Positions 52,758 through 59,266 of a stretch of 64,000 nucleotides of DNA are shown here, one piece after another. The stretch is from Nocardia brevicatena NBRC 12119. Its GTDB lineage: Bacteria; Actinomycetota; Actinomycetes; Mycobacteriales; Mycobacteriaceae. The stretch is taken from the NCBI RefSeq assembly GCF_000308495.1, contig NZ_BAFU01000055.1, positions 1 through 64,000 of the forward strand. Direction: 5' to 3'. Position 1 is the first letter of the stretch, and each line of letters begins with the position of its first letter. A program made the position numbers and the translations under genes. The notes under the pieces were generated by a model, which saw only the letters and a list, made by a program, of their open reading frames with translations, was not told where the DNA came from and made no database searches.

Positions 52758-54127
52758 CGATAGCCACCGCCCTCGTCGTGCGAGGCCGGACGGGCGGCCG
52801 GGGCGTCGGCGCCGATGGTTGGCGGGACCATGCGCTGTTCCGGGCCAAGCAGTTCCTCCTGCCGGTCCGCGATCAAGTAGTCCGGGGCCTTGCGTTCCGA
52901 CTCGTCATCGCCCCGACGGGCACCACCCGGAGACATCATTCCCGGCATACCCGTCATCGGGCGGCCCGCCCGCGTCGCGGCGGCAGCCGCCGGATTGCCC
53001 GCGCCCGGCGGACCCGAGGTCCCGGACACGCTGCGCCCCGGTCCCGGAGATTGCGCGACACCCGGAACGCCAGGTAGTGCGGAACGCCCCGGGGCGCCCG
53101 GGCGGGAGGGCGTCCCGGTCACAGTCGGCACACCTGTCGTGCTGCGAGTGGTATCGCCGGGTGGGATTCCGAGATTCGATGTGGTCGTCTGCTGCGTCGT
53201 CGGGTTCTGACCGGTGGATGTGGTCTGCTCGGTGTTGGCGGCGGTGGTCCGGGGATCTTCCGTACCGGTTTGCCGGTCGGTCGGTTGATCCGGCTGTCCC
53301 GGCCGGGTGCCGTTGTCCGGAGCGCCGGCGGGCGAGGCGCCCGGGACCGTCGAGGTCGGACCGGTGGGGCTCGGGCCGTTCGGACTCGGGGCTGTACCCG
53401 TCGGTCCGTCACCCGGCGCCCGAACCGGCACGAAAGTGGGCACCCCGGTGCCCGCAGGCTCGTAGGTCGGCTTGTACACCGTGTTCATTACGCCGATCGC
53501 GACCTGCCGGAGCTCTTCCTTCTGCCGTTCGGCGGCCGCCGCATCCGAGGGGGCCACCGCTCCCAGCATGTCCTCCAAGCCGAGTGGCGTTTTTGTCGAC
53601 ACCGCTGCTGTTGGCGACGAAGCAGACGGCGTCCGCCCGGGCGGCGGTGGCACAGACTTCTTCACCACCTCGGCGCCGGCAGCAGCCGCCCTGATCCGGT
53701 GCCCGACCACGGCGATGGTTTCGTACAGGTCCTGTGCTTGGTCGAAGAACTGTCTCGTCGCAGTCTCTCCGGCTGCCGCGAACTCACCACTGAAGCCATC
53801 TGACAGTGCTCGCAAGGCCATGACGCTCGCTCCGGCCACAGCGCCGGACAACCCGTTCGAGATATTGACCCATTTTTCCCCGAGTGCCGCCATCGCACGC
53901 AGATCTATCTCGTCGACATTGAAAAATATTTCCTCGTGAGAAAGTCCCTCGAAATGTTCCATCGCCTGGATGTACGGCGGGTCCTGCGAATCGTGCGAGA
54001 TATCGCCCTGCAGCTTTTGCGCACCCGATTGGATCTGCCGCGAAAGCACTTGGGCGGCAACGGCGTCGGGGGATATCCCGAGAGCCGGACCGAAGGCGCC
54101 CAATGGATAGGACGATGAGTCGCCCAT
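52754..54127 (-). CDS. PPE-like protein with long Pro/Thr-rich C-terminus
   Basis: Probable ESX substrate of 457 residues. Residues 40-155 are helical and PPE-like (EHFEGLSHEEIFFNVDEIDL, MAALGEKWVNISNGLSGAVA, FFDQAQDLYETIAVVGHRIR). The remaining 300 residues are low-complexity, rich in Pro, Thr, Gly and Gln, and end in an acidic-basic tail (DDESERKAPDYLIADRQEEL). The true PPE dipeptide motif is absent. ATG 54127 follows GGAGGGG at a proper distance. Its neighbour espG confirms a type VII link. The long tail could be a surface-exposed stalk. Confidence 0.78.
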   Translation of the reverse strand: MGDSSSYPLGAFGPALGISPDAVAAQVLSRQIQSGAQKLQGDISHDSQDPPYIQAMEHFEGLSHEEIFFNVDEIDLRAMAALGEKWVNISNGLSGAVAGASVMALRALSDGFSGEFAAAGETATRQFFDQAQDLYETIAVVGHRIRAAAAGAEVVKKSVPPPPGRTPSASSPTAAVSTKTPLGLEDMLGAVAPSDAAAAERQKEELRQVAIGVMNTVYKPTYEPAGTGVPTFVPVRAPGDGPTGTAPSPNGPSPTGPTSTVPGASPAGAPDNGTRPGQPDQPTDRQTGTEDPRTTAANTEQTTSTGQNPTTQQTTTSNLGIPPGDTTRSTTGVPTVTGTPSRPGAPGRSALPGVPGVAQSPGPGRSVSGTSGPPGAGNPAAAAATRAGRPMTGMPGMMSPGGARRGDDESERKAPDYLIADRQEELLGPEQRMVPPTIGADAPAARPASHDEGGGYR

Positions 54128-54129
54128 GA

Positions 54130-54762
54130 TCAATTCCCCTCCCCTATCTCCGTCTCGATCAGTGCGGCGGTCTGCTCGATACCCTCACAGGGGTCGGCTC
54201 CCTGAACGCGGCCTTCGATATTCAGCAAAACATTGACGAACACCACACCGGAAGTAGTGCGCATGTTTACCGTGCAGCTACCGCGTACCCCAGGGTCTCG
54301 ACCGAACGAGGCCTCTCGACCGTTCACCGATGTCGGCCGAAGCCAGGAACCGTTCTTCTCCCGCTCCTCCTCCAGAGTCACGTTCCCGGACATGACCGAC
54401 AAGGAACGATGGGGCGACTTGAAGCGACATACCAAAAAGGTGTATTCGGCCAGAAAGTCCTCTCCCCGACTTCTCGACGCAGGATCGTAGCCGGCTTCCT
54501 GGACGACCCGGTCACTGATCCAGGTGCACGGGTCGAATACGACGGCGGGGCGGTCTTTGTTGACGCGCTCACCTTCCTGTGGAGGCGGCTGCAAATTGGG
54601 CGCAGTCAATGTCGACCGGCTCTGCGTCGATGCAGCGGATGAAGTAGACGGCGAACCGGTAGCCGATACCGAAGCCGTGTCGGGGTCGATCTCCCCCACA
54701 CAACCAGCAGTCAGCAGAGCGGTCACGGCCATCGCCACCATCGGACCGGTTCGCCGCTTCAT
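54130..54762 (-). CDS. DUF3558 lipoprotein
   Basis: Lipoprotein of 210 residues: signal MVAMAVTALLTAGCVGEIDP with lipobox LTAGC, a Ser/Thr-rich spacer, then the DUF3558 domain (VVFDPCTWISDRVVQEAGYD, TFLVCRFKSPHRSLSVMSGN, VRGSCTVNMRTTSGVVFVNV, GADPCEGIEQTAALIET) with four conserved Cys. It overlaps the ESX-like gene by ATGA and is followed by the PPE-like gene. Being lipid-anchored outside the membrane, it could receive or tether the secreted proteins. Confidence 0.85.
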   Translation of the reverse strand: MKRRTGPMVAMAVTALLTAGCVGEIDPDTASVSATGSPSTSSAASTQSRSTLTAPNLQPPPQEGERVNKDRPAVVFDPCTWISDRVVQEAGYDPASRSRGEDFLAEYTFLVCRFKSPHRSLSVMSGNVTLEEEREKNGSWLRPTSVNGREASFGRDPGVRGSCTVNMRTTSGVVFVNVLLNIEGRVQGADPCEGIEQTAALIETEIGEGN

Positions 54763-55127
54763 TTCGGCAGCCCTTCCGCCGCCAATGCCACAGCCCGGCT
54801 GTTCATACTGTCGGCTTCTTCGAATTTCTGCCCGGCGCGCAGGTAAGCAGCCGCCATCCGCAGCGCTGCTGATTGCAATCCGATCAGAGCTTCCGTCAAC
54901 TTCTCCCCTTTATCCCGGAAACCCTTCTGCAGCTGCTTCGCCGAGTCGAATCCGCCGAATCCACCGGCCCTGAGAGTCTCGCCGGAGGATTGAACTTGGC
55001 TTTCTATGGTCTCCGCGAACCGCTGGAACACCCCCGCACACGCCTCGGCCGCCTCAGGCTCCATGCGGAAACTCCCCGCAACCGCCTGCTGCCATAGCGC
55101 GGTGGCAGTCCCCTGTCCGATGTCCAT
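54759..55127 (-). CDS. ESX/WXG100-like small helical protein
   Basis: Protein of 122 residues, almost all alpha-helical, of the size expected for ESX partner proteins. It has ALWQQAVAGSFRMEPEAAEA, CAGVFQRFAETIESQVQSSG, GGFGGFDSAKQLQKGFRDKG and a C-terminal YLRAGQKFEEADSMNSRAVA with the Yxxx[D/E]-like secretion signal region (YLRAGQKFEEAD). The central WxG motif is replaced by GGFGGFD. First gene of the cassette; its stop overlaps the DUF3558 start. A type VII export role is inferred from the company it keeps. Confidence 0.75.
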   Translation of the reverse strand: MDIGQGTATALWQQAVAGSFRMEPEAAEACAGVFQRFAETIESQVQSSGETLRAGGFGGFDSAKQLQKGFRDKGEKLTEALIGLQSAALRMAAAYLRAGQKFEEADSMNSRAVALAAEGLPK

Positions 55128-55267
55128 GGTGACACCCGCCCTTCATAGAACTCCGCTCACCTTACTGGACGCACCACCAGCCCAACCGGTTCCACGATCC
55201 GCCCCACCCACCCTCGACAGCATTCGCCCACTCGCACGGCCTTGGCGCACTGTTCGTCCGACCGGCC
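55128..55267. other. Promoter region of ESX cassette
   Basis: Short region upstream of the ESX-like gene; no clear boxes can be identified. It ends at the stop of a relic. Confidence 0.35.
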
Positions 55268-55442
55268 TCAGGAGGTCATCCCGTACATCCGTTCGAACCC
55301 GACCGGCTCCACATTCGTCCGAGCCGCCGGCCGCTCCAGATCGCTGGTGAACCCGGTCGTCGCGAAGAGCGACAGTCCACATCGTCGGGTGTCGTGACCG
55401 AGATCGGCAAGGCCGTAGCGGTCGCCGGTGGCCTGCACCATC
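55268..55442 (-). pseudogene. 3' relic of a DUF234/AAA ATPase-like gene
   Basis: About 57 codons from ATG 55442 to TGA 55268 read GDRYGLADLGHDTRRCGLSL, FATTGFTSDLERPAARTNVE and PVGFERMYGMTS. This resembles the last 50 residues of ATPases with a DUF234 nuclease-like end (LF-x-GFT-x-L pattern, then LERxYG). The body is missing. Weak but suggestive. Confidence 0.35.
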
Positions 55443-55639
55443 CCGAAACGGTCAGCCGCCGCTCCACCGCCCCCAGCACGTCAATTTGTTTCGGGGCCGC
55501 CCGGATCGTCTTGCACGGTGCTGGAACCGATATCCCCGAACCCAATGGCAACGGCAGGGAACGTGGAGACAGGCCGATCACGACAGTGACGACGGAACAT
55601 TGTGTCTCGCATCCTGTGGTACAGGCTTACCGTGGCGTC
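55443..55639. other. Short gap, nothing seen
   Basis: No gene or hairpin. It holds the presumed promoter of the following pseudogene. Confidence 0.3.
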
Positions 55640-56005
55640 ATGATGGCTTCGCCCGCTTCCGGGGATCGGGTGCCGGATGCGTGCACCCTGCCCACCATCG
55701 AGCAACCGATCCGGGCCGCCGAGTTCGACCGCTTCTCTGTCGAGTCGGTACAGCGCGTGCACCGGCCGGATCGCACACGTCTGGATCTGTTGCCGGCTGC
55801 CGAGACCGAGACGTGGGCCGTAAACTCGCCACCCGGGAAACCATCTCTGCTGCTCGTCCTTCACCTCCGCCTTCGACACCACAGCCGCGGGGCCGGTGAT
55901 ACATGCGAGGTGCCAGACACCTACACCGGGGGGCTTGACGCATTCGCCGCACTGGCGAACGCCGCAATCGGCGAGGACCGCCTGTCCGAGAACAGCGAAT
56001 GGAGT
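55640..56005 (+). pseudogene. Small cytoplasmic protein gene with three frameshifts
   Basis: The start MMASPASGDRVPDACTLPTI, EQPIRAAEFDRFSVESVQRV and HRPDRTRLDLLPAAETETWA is in one frame. RKLATRETIS follows in a second, CCSSFTSAFDTTAAGPVIHA in a third, and EVPDTYTGGLDAFAALANAA back in the first. Joined, this equals a known small actinobacterial protein of about 120 aa of unknown function. No stop codon follows where the gene should end. Three indels in 120 codons make it a pseudogene. Confidence 0.6.
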
Positions 56006-56010
56006 GCGCC

Positions 56011-56592
56011 TCATCCCTCACCGCACAATGCCGAGTCCGCACGGTCGGCCATGGCGCGACCGGCGGCATGCAGCGGCTCGGCGCTGCGGAGTGTGCGGCT
56101 CAGGACGAAGGCCCCCTCGAGCGCCCCGACCACCGCCAGGAACAGGTCGCGCGCGGTGCCCGAGGGCAGGCCGCGGCGCACGAAATAGTCGGTGCCTTGT
56201 TCGATCCAGGACGTCATCACTTCCGCCACCACCGCGCGCAGGCCCGGTTCGCTGTCGGCGATTTCTCCCGCGACCGTGGCGACCGGGCACATATTCATCC
56301 AGTCGGTTTGCTCGATCGTCTCGGCCGCCGAGGCGAAGGCCGCCCGCACGCCTTCGCGCAGGTCGTCGTGCGAATCCATCATCAGCGGCAGGAGCTGGAT
56401 GTACGCGGCGCCGGAAGCGCGGAGGGCTTCGGCGGCGATCTGCGGTTTCCCGCCGGGGAAGTGGTGATAGAGCGAACCCATGGGGGCCTGCGCCAGTTCC
56501 GCCACCTGTTTGACCGAGGTCGCACTGTAGCCCTGACGACGCATCAGCTCGGCCATGGCTGTTGCGATCCGCTCGCGGGTGCCGGTTGACAT
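56011..56592 (-). CDS. TetR-family regulator (LmrA/YxaF type)
   Basis: Repressor of 193 residues: RERIATAMAELMRRQGYSAT, then SVKQVAELAQAPMGSLYHHF and FPGGKPQIAAEALRAS, the LmrA/YxaF subgroup with its FPGGK signature. The ligand domain follows. ATG 56592 is selected; GTG 56604 is too close to the ribosome site. It diverges from the haloalkane-dehalogenase-like hydrolase, with a CTAGAGC operator array between them. Confidence 0.9.
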   Translation of the reverse strand: MSTGTRERIATAMAELMRRQGYSATSVKQVAELAQAPMGSLYHHFPGGKPQIAAEALRASGAAYIQLLPLMMDSHDDLREGVRAAFASAAETIEQTDWMNMCPVATVAGEIADSEPGLRAVVAEVMTSWIEQGTDYFVRRGLPSGTARDLFLAVVGALEGAFVLSRTLRSAEPLHAAGRAMADRADSALCGEG

Positions 56593-56613
56593 CTTCTCTA
56601 CCACTCCCCCAGA

Positions 56614-56648
56614 CTAGAGCACACGCTCTAGAGCGATCACTCTAGAGC
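56614..56648. promoter_or_regulatory. CTAGAGC operator array (14-bp period)
   Basis: CTAGAGC occurs at 56614-56620, 56628-56634 and 56642-56648, exactly 14 bp apart. The first forms a perfect inverted repeat with GCTCTAG at 56625-56631 (4-bp spacer), the second is part of GCTCTAGAGC, the third of CTCTAGAG. It covers the whole divergent promoter of the tetR and hydrolase genes. Confidence 0.75.
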
Positions 56649-56665
56649 GGCCCGAAAGGAGCGGT

Positions 56666-57526
56666 ATGCCGACTGTCGATCTACCCGCCGGACGGATCCA
56701 CTACGTCGAACGTGGCGCCACGTCGACGGACAGGCCCACTGTCGTGCTGCTGCACGGCCTGCTCATGAACCACACGGTGTGGGATCGGGTTATCGACCTC
56801 CTCCCCGACGTTTTCCGCTATGTCCTGCCCGATCTGCCCCTCGGCGCCCACCCGATCCCCCTGAAGCCCGACGCCGAACTCGATCTGCGTGGTATGAACC
56901 GGCTCATCGCCGACTTCCTGGCCGCACTGGACCTGCGCGATGTCACCCTCGTGCACAGCGACTGGGGCGGTGGCCTGTTCCTCACCGCCTACGGGTGGGA
57001 CGAACGGGTCGGCCGGATCATCGCCCTGCCCTGCGAGGCCTTCGACAACTTCCCACCCGGCCTGCCCGGCAAGATGGCGACCGTGGCGGCGCACACCCCA
57101 GGTGGTATCACGCCGGCCCTGCGGCAACTGCGGATTCGGTGGTTGCGCAACTCGCCACTGCTGTTCGGTCGGATGGCGCGTAAACCCCTGCCGGACAATC
57201 TGGTACGCGGCTGGACAGAGCCCGGTTTGCGTACTGAAGAGATCCGTCGCGATCTGCGCAAATACGCGACATCCTCGTTCAACCGACCCGAACTCATCGC
57301 CCATACCGAGGCGCTGCGGAATTTCTCCGGCCCGGCGCTGATCCTGTGGTCATCGGCGGGCAAGGTGATGCCCCGCGAGCACGGCCGGCGCCTGGTCGAA
57401 CTGCTGCCGAACGGCCGACTCGTCGAAATCGATGACGCCTACGTGCTGTCCATGCTCGACCGGCCGGAGGCGGTCGCCCATGCAATGATCGAATTCCTCA
57501 CCCGAACCCGCGCCGACAAATCCTGA
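56666..57526 (+). CDS. Alpha/beta-hydrolase, haloalkane-dehalogenase-like
   Basis: Protein of 286 residues. The oxyanion loop is VVLLHGLLMNHTVWDRVIDL. The nucleophile elbow is LVHSDWGGGLFL with Asp instead of Ser, as in haloalkane dehalogenases and epoxide hydrolases. The expected catalytic His near the end (after the acid in VEIDDAY) is not seen; the segment is VEIDDAYVLSMLDRPEAVAH. This small group of actinobacterial hydrolases keeps the fold but may have lost the classical triad. ATG 56666 has an AAGGAG site. It is controlled by the divergent TetR. Confidence 0.82.
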   Translation: MPTVDLPAGRIHYVERGATSTDRPTVVLLHGLLMNHTVWDRVIDLLPDVFRYVLPDLPLGAHPIPLKPDAELDLRGMNRLIADFLAALDLRDVTLVHSDWGGGLFLTAYGWDERVGRIIALPCEAFDNFPPGLPGKMATVAAHTPGGITPALRQLRIRWLRNSPLLFGRMARKPLPDNLVRGWTEPGLRTEEIRRDLRKYATSSFNRPELIAHTEALRNFSGPALILWSSAGKVMPREHGRRLVELLPNGRLVEIDDAYVLSMLDRPEAVAHAMIEFLTRTRADKS

Positions 57527-57572
57527 ACGAACCCCCCGAATACCCCACCGGGTACGGCCATGGTTCCGGCCG

Positions 57573-58775
57573 TCAGGAAGCCACCGCGACCATCAGCGAC
57601 GATAGCGAGGCGGGCCGGGCGAAGGTATCGGCGAACATATCGGCCAACCGACCGTCCTGCTGGGCGGCGAGCATCAGGCCCTGCATCTCCCGAGGTGGCT
57701 CGAGCATCGTCATGGTCCACCGGGCCGCTGGATACGCGGTCTCGGTCAGCCACCCCGACGCGGTCTCCTCCATCCAGGCCCGATCGAACGGGCCGTCGGG
57801 ATTGCGCAGAATGGCAGCACTGTAATGGAACCCGCAGTGCACGGCACTGTTGGCGCCCTGGGCCCCCGACGGGTCCATCCGACACACCATATCGCCGCCG
57901 CCGAGTACCAGCGCACCGGACGGCGACGTGCCGACCGGCCGCCGCATCCGAGGGGCCACGCCGCCGACCAGGGTCCCGCCGGCATCGGTCAGCTCGGCAT
58001 TTCGGAAACGGTGGGCGAGCGCGGGGGAAAAATGACGTTCCAGCAGGGTCAATCCCTGGATCAGGCGGTCGACCGTGGTGCTGTACGGGGTGAAGACGTC
58101 CAGCTCGGTACCGGGCCGGGCCGCGATGAGCAGGGTGTCGCAGCGCCGTTCCCGACCGGGCGGGCCCGTCAGGGCAGGATAGGAGATCACCTCACCGAGC
58201 CCGGGTAGGGCCACGAATATGCCCAGGTCATCCGGATCCGGTTCGACACCGTCGAGGTACAACACCAGCATATGACGTTCCGGGGTGGCGGAGACGTTCC
58301 AGTGGGGGTCGGCCGGGAACCAATCGGCCACCTCGCGGCCTCCCCTGGTGACGATCGTCAGGTCGTAATCGCCGGCCGTGCGGTCGATATCGTCCGGCGA
58401 CAGATCCGTGACCTGCAGATCTCCGCCTGCGGCCACATAGTCGGTGAGCCACCGGCCGAACACGGTCCGCTGGTCGACGCTCTGTGCGGGCCGGGTGAAT
58501 CGTCCGACCCACCCGGCCACCGGGGCACGGTCGACGGCCATGGTGAACCGGATACCCAGGATCTGCGGCGCCGTCGAACGCCACATATTCAGTCCGGCCT
58601 CGGTTTCCAGATCCAGGGTCGCGGGGAATTTGACCTGCGTGCTGGTGACAGTATCGGATAGCACGGCTTCGACACCGCGGTCGGTCACCATGGTGACCGG
58701 TATCCCACCGTCCAATAGCCGGCGGGCCAGCAGGGTGCCGCACTCGCCTGCTCCCAGTACCCGTATCTTCGTCAA
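57573..58775 (-). CDS. StyA-type flavin monooxygenase (styrene/indole monooxygenase family)
   Basis: FAD-dependent epoxidase of 400 residues in the group E flavoprotein monooxygenase family. The FAD fold is RVLGAGECGTLLARRLLDGG near the N-terminus; SGALVLGGGDMVCRMDPSGA, then QGANSAVHCGFHYSAAIL, is the second FAD site with the family-specific QGAN. GRWLTDYVAAGGDLQV and WTMTMLEPPREMQGLMLAAQ are also typical. The best start is TTG 58775 with GGGAGG upstream (ATG just before it is out of frame). The flavin reductase StyB that supplies FADH2 is not present nearby. A small gene 19 bp upstream may share the operon. Confidence 0.85.
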   Translation of the reverse strand: MTKIRVLGAGECGTLLARRLLDGGIPVTMVTDRGVEAVLSDTVTSTQVKFPATLDLETEAGLNMWRSTAPQILGIRFTMAVDRAPVAGWVGRFTRPAQSVDQRTVFGRWLTDYVAAGGDLQVTDLSPDDIDRTAGDYDLTIVTRGGREVADWFPADPHWNVSATPERHMLVLYLDGVEPDPDDLGIFVALPGLGEVISYPALTGPPGRERRCDTLLIAARPGTELDVFTPYSTTVDRLIQGLTLLERHFSPALAHRFRNAELTDAGGTLVGGVAPRMRRPVGTSPSGALVLGGGDMVCRMDPSGAQGANSAVHCGFHYSAAILRNPDGPFDRAWMEETASGWLTETAYPAARWTMTMLEPPREMQGLMLAAQQDGRLADMFADTFARPASLSSLMVAVAS

Positions 58776-58794
58776 CTCCCCATTCCTCCCGAGG

Positions 58795-59025
58795 TCAGGT
58801 CCACAGGCTCCGGCACGGTAGCGGGGGTAGATGCTCCCGGGTATCCCCATCGATGGTCACCACCGCACCGGTGGCGGCCGCGGCCGCCGCGAACCGATGC
58901 GCCACATGATGATCGTCCTGGTAGTCGAGCTCGACCGGTGGATTGGCGAAACACACTCGGATGTGGCACATGTCCGGATGGTGGTCACGTCCGCCGGCAA
59001 CGCTCTGATTCTCCTGTACAGCCAT
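58795..59025 (-). CDS. Small hypothetical protein upstream of the StyA-type gene
   Basis: Frame of 76 residues from ATG 59025: HPDMCHIRVCFANPPVELDY, then QDDHHVAHRFAAAAAATGAV and TIDGDTREHLPPLPCRSLW. It has balanced composition with two Cys-containing segments and a beta-alpha-beta feel, but no known family. It ends 19 bp before the monooxygenase start. A plus-strand frame overlaps it and is considered noise. Confidence 0.5.
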   Translation of the reverse strand: MAVQENQSVAGGRDHHPDMCHIRVCFANPPVELDYQDDHHVAHRFAAAAAATGAVVTIDGDTREHLPPLPCRSLWT

Positions 59026-59266
59026 CTCGTAAATTCCCGAAATCGTCGTCCGGCCATCGCGGCGGCGGCTCCTGATCGCGACCGCGACGGTAGAAGTCTC
59101 CAGCCTTGAACGTCCGGCCGCCGACCGCATCGGTAGAGACGCGGAAAACCCACCTAGGTGGTTCGACTGTCGGCGCATAGGTGAGAAGCACTCCGCCACC
59201 GGTCACACGGCATATTTCCCCCCTTTTCGAGCTCCGGGGGTTGGTCACTGTCGATAGGCTTTCTCC
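59026..59266. other. Divergent promoter region
   Basis: About 240 bp between the small gene and the LuxR-family regulator; CCACCTAGGTGG (59149-59160) is a perfect 12-bp palindrome that could be an operator. No other feature is seen. Confidence 0.45.
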
